Shown: positions 50,350-60,390, counted from the stretch's first letter. The stretch: DNA of 64,000 nt from Pseudophaeobacter profundi (GCF_029697505.1 NZ_JARJEF010000005.1:1-64000); one strand, 5' to 3'. Notes: generated by a model not told the origin, from the letters alone. Translations and numbers: made by a program.

Positions 50350-50553
50350 CTAATGTCGGATTGGCGCAGAACTATCGCCGGTCGCCTCAGCGTCAGTGGA
50401 TTCTTCTATTGCCTTTTCAATGTCTTCAGGGTCATTGCTGGGGATGGCATAGCTGCCATTGAGCCATTTGGCTAAATCCTGATCGGCGCAGCGTTTGGAG
50501 CAGAAGGGGCGGTAGCCTGGCGCGGTCGGGGCGCTGCAGATTGGGCAGCTCAT
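50350..50553 (-). CDS. yacG: DNA gyrase inhibitor / zinc protein YacG
   Basis: 67 residues. Four zinc cysteines: Cys3, Cys6, Cys18 and Cys22 (SCPIC and FCSKRC), then DLAKWLNGSYAIP, the YacG core. The protein binds gyrase and blocks DNA binding. It overlaps the rng stop by four bases and ends an operon maf-rng-yacG read toward tRNA-Phe. Confidence 0.93.
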   Translation of the reverse strand: MSCPICSAPTAPGYRPFCSKRCADQDLAKWLNGSYAIPSNDPEDIEKAIEESTDAEATGDSSAPIRH

Positions 50554-51572
50554 GTCAAAAGGTCAGCAAGGACGGTGCGGCCGCGTTTGCGCTGCAGTTC
50601 AAAATTGCCAAGATTGGTCCAGCCAACCAGGATGGTGTCTTCACTGTCGGTGCGCAGGGCTCCGCGCAGCGCACTTTCAAAGGTGCTGCGGTCCTTCTTT
50701 GGCATCGGTGCCACGTCAATCACGATCTGGCCGCCAAGTCCGCGCAGGCGCAGGGCGCGGGGCAGGTGCTTGGCACAGGCGATATTGGCCTTGGTCCCAG
50801 CCGCCAGAGAGGTATCATTGCCGGTGTTCACATCCACCGCGACCAGGGCGCGCGTGGCTTCGATGAACAGATGGGCCCCGCCGGGCAGCGGTTCGCGGAT
50901 GGAGAGCGTTGTTTCCAGCGCATCCAGCACGCCGTGATGTTCGAAATCGCCGGTTTCGCGGTAGATATCCGCAGGCGCACTCCATTCGCGCCAGGCGCGC
51001 AGATGCGGGCCATCGCCTTCGGTCAGCACCTCGGTGTCGCCCTCGGCATCGGCCAGAACCTGTGCTGCCAGATCAGCCATGGCTTCGATATCCTCTGCCA
51101 CTTCATCGGCATCGGTCCCCGCACAGGCAGAGCGCAGGATCATGCCATAGCTGGCCCCTTCCAGCACCCCGTGGGCGATTTCGAGCAGCCGGTCACGCTC
51201 TTCCTCGTCGCGGATGGAGCGAGAAATATTGAGCCCCGGCGCATCAGGTGTGGCAATGGCGTAGCGGCTCTTGAACAAGAGTTTCTGCGTCACCGGAATC
51301 GCCTTGCCGGGCTCGGCATAGCCGGTGACCTGCACCAAGAGCATCTGTCCCGGGGCCAAGCCCTTGACCTGGCGCAAAAAGGCGGGGCCATCCGGGGTTG
51401 ACAGGAACATGCCGCCCTGGCCTTTGACGGGGCGGTCGGCGCGGGCGCGGTACACGGTGCCGGGCAGCGGTGCATCACCATCAATGAAGAAGTCTTCAAG
51501 CTTGCCATCCACCATCAACGCAGCGGCTTCGCGGCCTTGAATGTGGTCCAGAATGATCGAGCGGCCCTTCAT
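50550..51572 (-). CDS. rng: Ribonuclease E/G family protein
   Basis: 340 residues, shorter than E. coli RNase G. The catalytic Mg site is in [18 protein letters not shown] (about 232-249) and [11 protein letters not shown] (about 281-291). The S1-like part is reduced ([19 protein letters not shown]). The zinc-link CPxCxG motif of RNase E/G is absent, as in a subgroup found in alphaproteobacteria. It overlaps maf and yacG by four bases on each side. Confidence 0.9.
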   Translation of the reverse strand: MKGRSIILDHIQGREAAALMVDGKLEDFFIDGDAPLPGTVYRARADRPVKGQGGMFLSTPDGPAFLRQVKGLAPGQMLLVQVTGYAEPGKAIPVTQKLLFKSRYAIATPDAPGLNISRSIRDEEERDRLLEIAHGVLEGASYGMILRSACAGTDADEVAEDIEAMADLAAQVLADAEGDTEVLTEGDGPHLRAWREWSAPADIYRETGDFEHHGVLDALETTLSIREPLPGGAHLFIEATRALVAVDVNTGNDTSLAAGTKANIACAKHLPRALRLRGLGGQIVIDVAPMPKKDRSTFESALRGALRTDSEDTILVGWTNLGNFELQRKRGRTVLADLLT

Positions 51573-52150
51573 GCGGTGGCCTCCTTGTAGAGTGTGCAGC
51601 CTGCGGCCAGCAACAGATTTGCGGTCTCGGCCAGGGGCAGGCCAACGATGCCAGTGAAAGAGCCGCTGATCCAGGGAATAAAGGCCCCAGCGGGCCCCTG
51701 AATGGCATAGCCCCCTGCCTTGCCCTGCCAGTCGTTGCTGGCGAGATAGGCGTTGAGTTCGACATCAGACAGGCGCTTCATCCTGACCTGGCTGACCACC
51801 GCGCGCTGCCAGAGCTGATCCCCCCTGCGCACGGCAACCGCCGTAATCACCTGATGGCGACGCCCTGCCAGGGCCAGCAGAAACTCAGCGGCCTGGCCCG
51901 CATCGGCGGGTTTGCCCAGAATGCGCCGTCCCAGTGCCACTGTGGTATCGGCGCAAAGCACCACGTCGCTGTCCTGGGCAGGCACAGCAGCAACTTTTTC
52001 GCGAGTGACCCGGGCGCAATAGGCGCGGGGCAATTCCCCCTTCAGGGGGGATTCGTCGATATCCGGCGGGCATATGTCATCCGGGGTGATTCCCAGTTGC
52101 GCCAAGAGCTCCAGCCGTCGTGGACTGCCTGATCCCAGAATGAACGCCAT
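51569..52150 (-). CDS. maf: Maf-family nucleotide pyrophosphatase
   Basis: 193 residues. [18 protein letters not shown], the conserved CADTTVALG and [16 protein letters not shown] are the Maf signatures. The family hydrolyses non-canonical or canonical nucleoside triphosphates to monophosphates. First gene of the maf-rng-yacG operon, separated from infA by a terminator. Confidence 0.94.
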   Translation of the reverse strand: MAFILGSGSPRRLELLAQLGITPDDICPPDIDESPLKGELPRAYCARVTREKVAAVPAQDSDVVLCADTTVALGRRILGKPADAGQAAEFLLALAGRRHQVITAVAVRRGDQLWQRAVVSQVRMKRLSDVELNAYLASNDWQGKAGGYAIQGPAGAFIPWISGSFTGIVGLPLAETANLLLAAGCTLYKEATA

Positions 52151-52230
52151 GCTTGGCTCTCCGCTATTCTTTGTGCCCGGCCTCTGTATCAGTCGGCCCT
52201 GTCTGTCAGCCTGTCATAAGCGCAGGCCGG

Positions 52231-52262
52231 AAAAAACAAAAGCCCGGCGGAACAGCCGGGCT
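52231..52262 (-). terminator. Terminator of infA
   Basis: On the minus strand AGCCCGGC-TGTTCC-GCCGGGCT is followed by TTTGTTTTTT. It ends infA transcription 26 bp after the stop codon. Confidence 0.93.
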
Positions 52263-52287
52263 TTGGTTCAATTGGTGGATCAACGGC

Positions 52288-52506
52288 TTACTTGAAGCGA
52301 TAGTTGATCCGGCCCTTGGTCAGGTCATAGGGTGTCATTTCCACCTGGACCCGGTCGCCAGCCAGAACACGGATGCGGTTCTTGCGCATCTTGCCTGCCG
52401 TATGTGCGATGATCTCATGGCCGTTCTCCAGCTCGACCCGAAACGTCGCATTGGGCAGGAGTTCCTTCACAACACCGGGAAATTCGAGCGTATCTTCCTT
52501 GGCCAT
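52288..52506 (-). CDS. infA: Translation initiation factor IF-1
   Basis: 72 residues, the canonical length, an OB fold with [19 protein letters not shown] and [15 protein letters not shown]-1 occupies the ribosomal A site during initiation. It is followed by a strong terminator. Confidence 0.98.
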   Translation of the reverse strand: MAKEDTLEFPGVVKELLPNATFRVELENGHEIIAHTAGKMRKNRIRVLAGDRVQVEMTPYDLTKGRINYRFK

Positions 52507-52590
52507 GTTGTCTCCATCTTCGCATTACCCCGCCAGTCTGCGGGAACTGCGCCTAAATGATCCCATTTGGCCAATATATCAAGGGCGCAA

Positions 52591-53469
52591 TCACCGCTTG
52601 AGGCGGATTCTAGAGGTTTTTATCCTCTGCTCCTGCTCTGGCCAATGGCTTCGGTTGCGTACTACGCCGTCGACGCGCACATCGGCAATGGTTTTTACAT
52701 CGACTTCGGCATAGGTCCAACCCGGCTGATTGAGCTCTCCTTCAGCCAGCACGCCGGTGGCGGGAAAACCGGTATCTGGCGGGCCAAAGATGCCGCCGGT
52801 GCCGACATTGTTGTCCACAGATGCGGTCCAGGGCGCCGCACCAACAACAGAGGACTGCGCAGTCACACATTGGGTTTCCAGCGCCCGCGACATGGCGCCA
52901 ATCCGCACCCGCCAATAGCCGGCCAGGGCCTCGGTGCAAGAGGGCATCAAGAGGATATCTGCCTCGGCCAGCGCCCGCCCCAACAGGGGGAATTCGCTAT
53001 CATAGCAGATTAGCACGCCAATTTTTCCAAGCGCCGTGTCAAAGATTTTCAACGGCCCGCCCGCCCCAATTTTCCAGGGGTCACGCTCAAACATTGTCAT
53101 GATCTGCTTGTCTTGATGATCCCGTTTGCCGCAGGGGCTGTAGAATTCCGCCCGGTTGACAGGGAGATCATACCCTGCATGGACAGGGGCAGAAGCCCCT
53201 AGAATATATACATTATGTTCCGCCGCCAGGGCCTGATGAAGTGCCGCAGCTTGTTCCATCCGCTTAGATACTGCGGTAATGGATCGTTGCAGATCCGCCG
53301 CGACCTCTTCACCCGCCAGGGTCGATAGCTCCATCGCGCCATATTCGGGAAAGACCAATAGATCCGCCCCCTGGGTCGCGGCCTCAGCAACCCAGGCAGA
53401 AAGTTTGTCTTCGTACTGCGCCCAGTTATCGAACCAATCAAGCGGATATGCTGCAGTTGCAATTTTCAT
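52591..53469 (-). CDS. Carbon-nitrogen hydrolase (nitrilase superfamily)
   Basis: 292 residues. The Glu-Lys-Cys triad is visible: Glu in LLVFPEYGAMEL (about 43), Lys in HQDKQIMTMFE (about 120) and Cys in GVLICYDSEFPLL (about 152). Such enzymes hydrolyse amides or carbamoyl groups. In related genomes infA is normally next to the low-molecular-weight phosphatase gene; here this gene and 560 bp of non-coding DNA lie between them. The substrate is unknown. Confidence 0.93.
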   Translation of the reverse strand: MKIATAAYPLDWFDNWAQYEDKLSAWVAEAATQGADLLVFPEYGAMELSTLAGEEVAADLQRSITAVSKRMEQAAALHQALAAEHNVYILGASAPVHAGYDLPVNRAEFYSPCGKRDHQDKQIMTMFERDPWKIGAGGPLKIFDTALGKIGVLICYDSEFPLLGRALAEADILLMPSCTEALAGYWRVRIGAMSRALETQCVTAQSSVVGAAPWTASVDNNVGTGGIFGPPDTGFPATGVLAEGELNQPGWTYAEVDVKTIADVRVDGVVRNRSHWPEQEQRIKTSRIRLKR

Positions 53470-54028
53470 CGGATCAGGCCCTCACGTTATCTCTGGTTTG
53501 GCGCAGCAAGACAGAGCCGAGGTGAAATGACAACCACTGCACTGGCTTTGCGCAGGCCAAGCTGTCTGACAGAGGGAGTATGTTTGAAATTGCAACTGTT
53601 CGTGCCTGCCCGTGCGGCTGCCGACCCATTCCCAAGCGAAACGAACACTGGCTCCTGCTTGGGGATATCCGCGTTTGCGTCGCCAAGGGCGAGCGGGGCG
53701 TGATTTGTGGCGCGTACGGGCGCACGGGGGAGTGCCCCTTGCAAAGGCGGAGGGGGGAACCACTTCTACAGGCCTGGAGACTTCGGCAATAGTTGCGATT
53801 CGGTGTCGCAAATACTTTGTGAAACGCTTGATAAAATACCTTGGCAATATGCCTGGCGTGGCCGACCAATGGCATGCGGGTCGCGGTGTCAACCTGCCAG
53901 ACAGCACCAAGGCGACGCTCAGGGACTTTCAGCACTTTTTGATAGTCTCGCGGATTGGGGCGCCTCTGGCGCATCACACTTCAGCGCGGTGGCCATGTCG
54001 CTGAAACGGCTGACGATGGTGTCTTGGC
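53470..54028. other. Gene-free, probably decayed stretch
   Basis: Overlapping long frames on both strands are mutually inconsistent and none has a recognisable domain or a ribosome site. It could be remnants of a lost gene upstream of the nitrilase gene. Confidence 0.4.
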
Positions 54029-54487
54029 TTATGTGATCTCTTGAGGGGGGGGCCAGCGGGCGGTGAGATGCTTGATGATCTGGTCGCGGGTCTGGCGATA
54101 GCTGTCCAACTTGGCCGCACGGGTTTCGCCCAGCCCGGTTGGGTCCATGATGGGCCAGTATTCGACCTCTAGATGAAAGACGCGCGTCAGTTCCAACGCC
54201 CGGCGTTGGCTCGCGGGCGAGAGCGCCACCACCAAATCAAAAGAGGAGAGATCGTCGCCCCATTGCTCCATCTCGTCGAAAGAGCGTGACCTATGACGCG
54301 ATAACTCCACATCAATCTCTTGACAGACCGCAATGCAAAAACCGTCGATCTCAAGATCATTCTTGACGCCAACGGATTGCACATAGGTGCCAGTGCCATA
54401 GAATTTCTTCATGATCCCCTCGGCCATGGGCGAGCGGACCGCGTTGTGGTCACAGCAGAACAGGATGGACTGCGGCAACTCCTTCAC
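54029..54487 (-). CDS. Low-molecular-weight phosphatase family protein
   Basis: 152 residues. The P-loop is CDHNAVRS (Cys12 to Arg18, the C-x5-R motif), and IMDPTG with the aspartate near residue 115 supplies the general acid. Similar to ArsC-type/LMW tyrosine phosphatases. It follows the UPF0262 gene with three bases between. Confidence 0.9.
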   Translation of the reverse strand: MKELPQSILFCCDHNAVRSPMAEGIMKKFYGTGTYVQSVGVKNDLEIDGFCIAVCQEIDVELSRHRSRSFDEMEQWGDDLSSFDLVVALSPASQRRALELTRVFHLEVEYWPIMDPTGLGETRAAKLDSYRQTRDQIIKHLTARWPPPQEIT

Positions 54488-54490
54488 CCG

Positions 54491-54970
54491 TCAGCCCCCG
54501 AAATGCAGCACACAGATGAGCGTAAAGAGCCGACGGGCAGTGTCGGTGTCGACCTCTGCTTTGCCTTCCAGGCGCTCTTGCAGCACCCGGCTGCCTTCGT
54601 TGTGAATGCCACGCCGTGCCATGTCGATGGTTTCAATCTGACTGGGCGGCAGTGTCTTTACCGCAGAAAAATAGCTCTCGCAGATCTGATAGTAGTCCTT
54701 GACCACTTGGCGGAAGGGAGACAACGATAGATGAAATTCTGCAGCTTTCGCCCCAGCTTCGGTTTGCAGATCAAAGACCAAGCGTTTTTCACGAATGGCA
54801 AGACCCAGGTGGTAGGGGCCGTCAATTCTTGAATGCCCGTCGCGGGAGGGCAGGGTAAAGGAGTTTTCCTCAATCAGGTCATAGATCGCCACCTTGCGTT
54901 CCTGCTCGATCTCAGCAGTGGGCGGGGGGAGGTTGCGGTCGTCCAACTCGATTTGACTGATGCGGCTCAT
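54491..54970 (-). CDS. UPF0262 family protein
   Basis: 159 residues from the ATG at 54970; an upstream start at 55006 is less conserved. SRISQIELDDRNLPPPTAEIEQERKVAIYDL and the HLSLSPFRQVVKDYYQICESYFSAVK core are typical of UPF0262, a family found only in alphaproteobacteria and of unknown function. Co-directional with hisD upstream and the phosphatase downstream. Confidence 0.93.
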   Translation of the reverse strand: MSRISQIELDDRNLPPPTAEIEQERKVAIYDLIEENSFTLPSRDGHSRIDGPYHLGLAIREKRLVFDLQTEAGAKAAEFHLSLSPFRQVVKDYYQICESYFSAVKTLPPSQIETIDMARRGIHNEGSRVLQERLEGKAEVDTDTARRLFTLICVLHFGG

Positions 54971-55029
54971 GGCGTTTGATCTCTGACGGGATAGCGTTTC
55001 ATTCAAGTCCTAAGCTATGGCGCGATCTG

Positions 55030-55065
55030 GGGCAAATGCCCAGTTCTCAAAACAAGCATTTGCCC
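55030..55065. repeat. Perfect 10-base inverted repeat
   Basis: GGGCAAATGC and GCATTTGCCC with a 16-base spacer, about 60 bp upstream of the UPF0262 start. Possible operator or RNA hairpin. Confidence 0.6.
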
Positions 55066-55130
55066 AGCAGAAAGGCAGCATTATATTTGCGTCATTTTTC
55101 TATGAAAAATGCACGCATGCCTTCGGCGAG

Positions 55131-55288
55131 GATATTTCGGGCCAAATGAAGCTGGCGTTTGCAACCGAATCTTTTCTAGCCTGTCTGCGCGGTACAGGCG
55201 GGGACGCCGATGACCGCGCCAAGTGAAGCCTCCCGGTTTTGTCTACGGAATCGGGAGGTGAACCAGGTTTCATTTGGCGAAAAATATC
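55131..55288. repeat. 158-bp segment with terminal inverted repeats
   Basis: The left end GATATTTCGGGCCAAATGAA and the complement of the right end (GATATTTTTCGCCAAATGAA) match at 17 of 20 positions. It fits a REP/MITE-like intergenic repeat. No gene lies within. Confidence 0.6.
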
Positions 55289-55327
55289 CCTGGGTGAATT
55301 GGCCAGAGGCCAAGAGGGGCAGCGCCC

Positions 55328-56632
55328 CTATTTCTTATTCAGTGCCTTCAGGCGAGCGGTGACTGAGAGGCCATGCGCTTCAAGGCTCTCGCTCCGTGCT
55401 AGGACCTCTGCTGCAGGACCAATGGCGCGCAGTGCATCGGGCGTCATCTGACTTAGGGTTGTGCGTTTTATGAAATCCATCACCGACAATCCGGAGGAAA
55501 ATCGGGCTGACCGCGCCGTGGGCAGGACGTGATTTGGCCCGCCGACATAGTCGCCGATTGCTTCAGGGGTGAACTGCCCGAGGAAAATGGCGCCGGCATG
55601 GATGGTTTTGTTGCTCAGCGCGCGTGGGTCAGCAACACAGAGCTCCAGGTGTTCTGGGGCGATACGGTTGGACAGGGCGGCGGCTTCGTCCAGGTCCCGC
55701 ACCGTGATCACGGCGCCATAGTCACGCCAGCTGGCTGCAGCAATGGCCCGGCGTTCCAGGGTTTCCAACCGGGCTTCTACTGCAGCGGCCACGGCGCGGC
55801 CAAAGTCGGCATTATCGGTTATCAACAGCGACTGGGCGCTTTCGTCGTGTTCGGCCTGGCTCATCAGATCCAGGGCAATCCAGTCAGGTGGGGTGTTTTT
55901 GTCGGCGATCACAAGAATTTCAGACGGGCCGGCGATCATGTCTATTCCCACTTTGCCAAATACCCGACGCTTGGCCGCCGCGACAAAGGCATTGCCGGGG
56001 CCAGTTATTTTATCGACGGGGGCAATGGTTTCAGTGCCATAGGCCAGGGCGGCAATCGCCTGGGCACCGCCGACGCGGTAAATTTCGGTGACGCCAGCCA
56101 GTCGGGCCGCCAGCAGTACCAGCGGGTTCAGCACCCCATCCGGGGTGGGGACAGTGATAGCCAGTCGTTCGACACCGGCGACCTGGGCGGGGATTGCATT
56201 CATCAAGACGGAAGAGGGGTAAGAGGCCAGCCCCCCTGGTACATAGAGGCCAGCTGCAGACACTGCGGACCAGCGCCAGCCCAGCGTGGCCCCCGTGGCG
56301 TCTTGCCACTCGGCGTCTTCGGGCAGTTGGCGGGCGTGGTAGGCCCGTATCCGTTCAGCGGCCAACTCTAGCGCGGCACGATCCTGGGCAGAGACTGTTG
56401 CAATTGCCGCGTCTACCTCGGCAGGAGAAATCGCCAGTTGCTCAGCGCTCAGCTCCAGCCGATCAAATTTCGCTGTCAGCTCCAGCAGGGCGGCGTCACC
56501 CCGGTGGCGCACATCGGCGATGATTTCAGCGACGGCGGCGTCCACATCCGGGCTGTCTTCGCGCTTGGCGTTCAGCAGGGTGGCAAAGGCTGTTTCGAAA
56601 TCGGCGTCAGATGAATCAAGGAAAACGGGCAT
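55328..56632 (-). CDS. hisD: Histidinol dehydrogenase
   Basis: 434 residues, the usual length. It has the signature GPGNAFVAAAKRRVFGKVGIDMIAGPSEI (about 210-240), EHDESAQSLL with catalytic Glu/His (about 275), and APEHLELCV (about 335). It oxidises histidinol to histidine in two NAD-dependent steps. The start follows a non-coding 280-bp gap after the DUF2948 gene. Confidence 0.97.
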   Translation of the reverse strand: MPVFLDSSDADFETAFATLLNAKREDSPDVDAAVAEIIADVRHRGDAALLELTAKFDRLELSAEQLAISPAEVDAAIATVSAQDRAALELAAERIRAYHARQLPEDAEWQDATGATLGWRWSAVSAAGLYVPGGLASYPSSVLMNAIPAQVAGVERLAITVPTPDGVLNPLVLLAARLAGVTEIYRVGGAQAIAALAYGTETIAPVDKITGPGNAFVAAAKRRVFGKVGIDMIAGPSEILVIADKNTPPDWIALDLMSQAEHDESAQSLLITDNADFGRAVAAAVEARLETLERRAIAAASWRDYGAVITVRDLDEAAALSNRIAPEHLELCVADPRALSNKTIHAGAIFLGQFTPEAIGDYVGGPNHVLPTARSARFSSGLSVMDFIKRTTLSQMTPDALRAIGPAAEVLARSESLEAHGLSVTARLKALNKK

Positions 56633-56915
56633 ATTGGCTCTCTCCGGCTGGTAGTGCGGACATATCGCCCCGCGGGGCCGGCGACAAGCGTTAGCGCTTG
56701 GTTTGCAGCGTTTTGCCTATCTGCCGCATCCGCGGCTTTGGCGGGTCCTGTGGCGCAGGGCTGTGGTTGTGCCAGCCTGTTGCGCGCTCTGGCGTGCTGG
56801 TAATTGTGGAGGCTGCAGCTGCGCTGTCATGAAGGCATCAAAGGCAGTGGCCGGGCGGTCTTACTTTTCCGTCCTGATGTCTGCCCTGGCTGATGGGTTG
56901 CCCCGCACAAAGGAG

Positions 56916-57392
56916 TTAGAGGTTATGGTCTGGAGCCGATTTTGAAGGGGCCACATAGGGTTTGGTGACATCACGCAGCGTGACTTCGAGCGCTTCGACC
57001 GACAGGCGGATACTGCCATCGCCTGCAAGGGTCAGCAGCACATGGCCCGCGCCATCCTCGCCGGGCTCAAAGTGAACGGACAGCAGCGACAGCACTAGGT
57101 CCTTGTTGCCGCGATCAAGCCCCTGCGAGGCCACGCCCAGAACAGTGTCGATAACCAGCAGAGACTGGACCCGTTCATAGGCGCGTGCGCGTTTTTCGGC
57201 GCTTGGCTTGTCCTCCCAGCGGAACCGATTGAGCAGCAGAGCGAAGCGGTGCTGCGAGGCTTGCCAGCTCATTTCCGTGACCGGAAAAACCGCGTCCTGT
57301 ACCAGGCTGGAAATCACCTCCAGATCCTCGGGGCTGAGTGCGCCGAGGTTCACAGGAACTTCGCGGCCATCATGAAAGCTGGCGTCTGACAT
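56916..57392 (-). CDS. DUF2948 family protein
   Basis: 158 residues from the ATG at 57392, four bases after murA; the frame is open upstream inside murA but without coding character. VNLGALSPEDLEVISSLVQDAV and MSWQASQHRFALLLNRFRWED are the family core, known from alphaproteobacteria next to murA/hisD. Function unknown. Confidence 0.92.
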   Translation of the reverse strand: MSDASFHDGREVPVNLGALSPEDLEVISSLVQDAVFPVTEMSWQASQHRFALLLNRFRWEDKPSAEKRARAYERVQSLLVIDTVLGVASQGLDRGNKDLVLSLLSVHFEPGEDGAGHVLLTLAGDGSIRLSVEALEVTLRDVTKPYVAPSKSAPDHNL

Positions 57393-57396
57393 TTGC

Positions 57397-58665
57397 CTAG
57401 CTCCCCTTGATGCGTTCGATTTTGGCACCAACGGCAGAGAACTTGCGCACAACATGTTCATAGCCGCGATCCAGATGGTAAACCCGGTTGACGATGGTTT
57501 CGCCTTCGGCCGCAAGGCCCGCCAGGATCAGCGAGACAGAGGCCCGCAGATCAGTAGCCATAACCGGTGCGCCCTTGAGGCGTTCAACGCCTGTTACCGT
57601 GGCATGCCCGCCCTGTACGTCAATCTGGGCGCCCATACGAATCAGTTCTGGCGCGTGCATAAAGCGGTTCTCGAAGATTTTCTCTTCTAGCACGCTGGTG
57701 CCGTCGGCGGTGCACATCAGGGCCATCATCTGCGCCTGCAGGTCGGTGGGAAAGCCGGGGAAGGGTTCGGTGGTGACATCCACTGCCTTGACCCGGTCGC
57801 CACGACGCTTGACCATCAGTCCTGCCTTGGTTTCGGTAACATCAATGCCTGCCGCATCCAGTTTTTCGACAAAGGCACCAATCAGATCAAGACGTCCGCC
57901 CAGCAGCTCTACCTCGCCGCCACAGATTGCCGGGGCGAGCATATAGGTGCCCAGTTCAATCCGGTCGGTGACAACGGGATGGGTGGCCCCATGCAGCCGG
58001 TCCACTCCTTCAATGGTGATGGTTCCGGTTCCGGCGCCATCAATATGGGCGCCCATTTTTGTCAAACAGTCCGCCAGGTCGACGATCTCTGGCTCGCGGG
58101 CGGCGTTCTTGATCACCGTGGTGCCCTTTGCCAGGGTGGCGGCCATCATGATGTTTTCGGTGGCCCCCACCGAGGCAAAGTTGAGCTCGATCATCGCCCC
58201 CTTGAGTCCGCCTGGCGCCTTGGCGTGCAGATAGCCGTCTTTCAGCTCGATCTCGGCGCCAAGCGCTTCCAGGCCGTGAATGTGCAGATCCATCGGCCGC
58301 GCCCCAATGGCACAGCCGCCCGGCAGCGAGACCACTGCCTGCCCCAGCCGCGCCAGCATCGGCCCCAGTACCAGATTGGAGGCCCGCATTTTGCGCACGA
58401 TTTCATAATCGGCGACGTGGTTGTCGATATTATGGCTGGAGAGCGCCTGAACCTGCCCGTCCTGCAGGCTGGAAACTTCCGCCCCCAGGGATCGCAGCAG
58501 TTCGGTCATGGTTTTGATATCGCTCAACCGTGGCGCATTGGTCAGGGTCAGCGGTTCTTCGCTGAGCAGCGTGGCTGGCATCAGGGCGAGGCAGGCGTTC
58601 TTGGCACCTGCAATTGGAATCTGGCCCTTCAGGGGGCCACTGCCTTTTACCAAAATCGAATCCAT
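57397..58665 (-). CDS. murA: UDP-N-acetylglucosamine 1-carboxyvinyltransferase
   Basis: 422 residues. [18 protein letters not shown] at the start, catalytic Cys118 in [15 protein letters not shown], and [11 protein letters not shown]. It transfers enolpyruvate to UDP-GlcNAc, the first committed step of peptidoglycan synthesis, in the cytoplasm. The Cys at 118 means fosfomycin sensitivity is possible. It precedes DUF2948 by four bases and follows a 51-residue gene by seven. Confidence 0.98.
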   Translation of the reverse strand: MDSILVKGSGPLKGQIPIAGAKNACLALMPATLLSEEPLTLTNAPRLSDIKTMTELLRSLGAEVSSLQDGQVQALSSHNIDNHVADYEIVRKMRASNLVLGPMLARLGQAVVSLPGGCAIGARPMDLHIHGLEALGAEIELKDGYLHAKAPGGLKGAMIELNFASVGATENIMMAATLAKGTTVIKNAAREPEIVDLADCLTKMGAHIDGAGTGTITIEGVDRLHGATHPVVTDRIELGTYMLAPAICGGEVELLGGRLDLIGAFVEKLDAAGIDVTETKAGLMVKRRGDRVKAVDVTTEPFPGFPTDLQAQMMALMCTADGTSVLEEKIFENRFMHAPELIRMGAQIDVQGGHATVTGVERLKGAPVMATDLRASVSLILAGLAAEGETIVNRVYHLDRGYEHVVRKFSAVGAKIERIKGS

Positions 58666-58672
58666 CTCGCCT

Positions 58673-58828
58673 CTACCTTTCCGACTCTTCGGTCGTTGTC
58701 TCTTGTTTCACTGCGCGTGCCTTTGCCTGCGCCTTTCGGCGCGCCATATTGGCTTTCAATGAGGCTTTCAGTCGATCCTCTCGCTGCGAGGCGGCCGGGC
58801 TCGGTTTTTGCGGTTTTTTCTCTGCCAT
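58673..58828 (-). CDS. 51-residue basic protein upstream of murA
   Basis: A complete frame from ATG (58828) to TAG (58673). The product begins [20 protein letters not shown], continues through a helical lysine/arginine-rich stretch ([20 protein letters not shown]) and ends in an acidic tail. It lies seven bases before murA, so it is probably the first gene of the operon. Too short to recognise a domain; it could bind RNA or a partner protein. Confidence 0.75.
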   Translation of the reverse strand: MAEKKPQKPSPAASQREDRLKASLKANMARRKAQAKARAVKQETTTEESER

Positions 58829-58912
58829 AGACCTTCTGTAACTTAGTGTGAAAAAACCGTCCAGAAGCTCTTGCGCCCTTCAGCGTTTATCCCTAAAAGC
58901 CCCTTCACCGGC

Positions 58913-58987
<75 letters not shown>

Positions 58988-59219
58988 GTAAAGACTTCTC
59001 ACCCAAGATAGCTATAAAGCCTTGAAGGCAAACACTATTTGGATGTGCGATACCCCCCCCACAAAACCAGCCTCGGGATGATTACGCGTGGGTTTCAGCG
59101 CTGATTTCCGTATTTACCAAGGGGTTGATCGGGGTGCCGGGGGCGATTTTGGTCGAGGGTCGTTCCGCCCCGCTAGCTTCTCGTGCCTTCAGGGCGCTCG
59201 CAGTGAAGCTGCCCGTAAA

Positions 59220-59245
59220 GGAGGCCCAGGTTTAACTGAGCCTCC
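59220..59245 (-). terminator. Terminator after the acyl-CoA dehydrogenase gene
   Basis: GGAGGC and GCCTCC pair across a 14-base loop, nine bases after the stop codon at 59254 in the minus direction, followed by TTT. Weak T-run. Confidence 0.5.
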
Positions 59246-59253
59246 CTGCATCG

Positions 59254-60390
59254 TTACTTTAACAGGTCGCGGGCGATGATGGTGCGCTGAATTTCCGACG
59301 ATCCTTCGTAGATTCGGAAGATCCGCAAATCGCGCAGATAGCGTTCCAGCGGGAAATCGCGAGTGTAGCCATAGCCACCGTGAATCTGTAGCGCCCGGTC
59401 GGCAATGCGCCAGGCCGCTTCGCTGGCATACAGCTTGGCAAAGGCCGAGTCGGAGGAATAGCGGGCACCGGTGCCCCGTTTGCGGGCGGCCTGCAGCCCC
59501 AATGCCCGCGCCGCCGCCAATTCGGTGGCGCTGTCTGCCAGCATCCATTGTAGCCCCTGGAAATTGCCGATCGGCTGGCCGCCGACCTCGCGTTCCTTGG
59601 CATATGAAACCGCTGCATCCAGGGCGGCCTGGGCTATGCCGGTTGCCTGCGCGGCCACTTCGATGCGGCCATTGTCCAACACTTTCATTGCAGTGCGGAA
59701 CCCTGTGCCTTCCTCGCCCAGCCGGTTTTCCTGTGGTACATGGCAGTCAAACGAGATTGGGAAGACATGCCCACCGCGTAGCCCCATGGTTTCTTCGTGG
59801 CGACCGATCTCTACCCCGTCTGTCTTGTCAGGTTCGACTACAAAGGCGCTGACCCCGCGGGCCCCCGCCGCGCTGTCGGTTTTGGCATAGACTACGATGA
59901 AATCCGCCGCACCGGCGTTTGAGATAAAGCACTTGGATCCTTTCAACCGGTATCCGTCGCCGTCCCGTGTCGCCGTGGTGCGCATATCTGCCGGGTTGGA
60001 TCCGGCCTGCGGTTCGGTCAGCGCAAAGGCTCCAAGGGTGGTGCCCGCCGCAGCCTGCGGAAGAAAACGCTGTTTCAGCGTCTCATCCGCCCCCAGCAGC
60101 AGCGAATCCGTTGCCAGAAAATGTGCCGTCAGCATAGACGCGGTGGAGCCGCAGGCCCCGGCTATCGCCTCTACCGCGCAATAGAGCGCAGGTCCGGACA
60201 GGCCAATACCGCCATAGGCTTCGGGCAGGTTCATCCCCATGATGCCCATCTCTGCCAGCGCCGACTGATGCAACGTTGCAAACTGCGCTTTGGCATCGAT
60301 ACCTGCAGCGGCAGGTGCCAGAACCTCATTCGAAAACCGTTCTATCTGGCCGATGACGGCCTGCTCTTCAGTGTTCAGATCATCGGTCAT
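59254..60390 (-). CDS. Acyl-CoA dehydrogenase
   Basis: 378 residues from the ATG at 60390, overlapping the upstream CoA-transferase stop by four bases. FAD-binding FALTEPQAGSNPADM (about 115-130) and GRIEVAAQATGIAQAALD; the C-terminal QIHGGYGYTRDFPLERYLRD holds the region of the catalytic base. It oxidises an acyl-CoA to the enoyl-CoA and passes electrons to ETF. Co-transcribed with a CaiB-type transferase, so the substrate acyl group is probably activated by CoA transfer. Confidence 0.95.
   Translation of the reverse strand: MTDDLNTEEQAVIGQIERFSNEVLAPAAAGIDAKAQFATLHQSALAEMGIMGMNLPEAYGGIGLSGPALYCAVEAIAGACGSTASMLTAHFLATDSLLLGADETLKQRFLPQAAAGTTLGAFALTEPQAGSNPADMRTTATRDGDGYRLKGSKCFISNAGAADFIVVYAKTDSAAGARGVSAFVVEPDKTDGVEIGRHEETMGLRGGHVFPISFDCHVPQENRLGEEGTGFRTAMKVLDNGRIEVAAQATGIAQAALDAAVSYAKEREVGGQPIGNFQGLQWMLADSATELAAARALGLQAARKRGTGARYSSDSAFAKLYASEAAWRIADRALQIHGGYGYTRDFPLERYLRDLRIFRIYEGSSEIQRTIIARDLLK

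Noticed and set aside
53474-53977. A 167-codon minus-strand gene upstream of the nitrilase gene
   Set aside because: Three frames are open over the same bases, none with a known domain or ribosome site; composition effect or decayed DNA.
55017-55226. A 69-codon plus-strand frame in the UPF0262-hisD gap
   Set aside because: Overlaps two inverted repeats, no ribosome site, no relative recognised.
56703-56945. An 80-codon plus-strand frame before hisD
   Set aside because: Runs into the convergent DUF2948 gene and has no coding signature.
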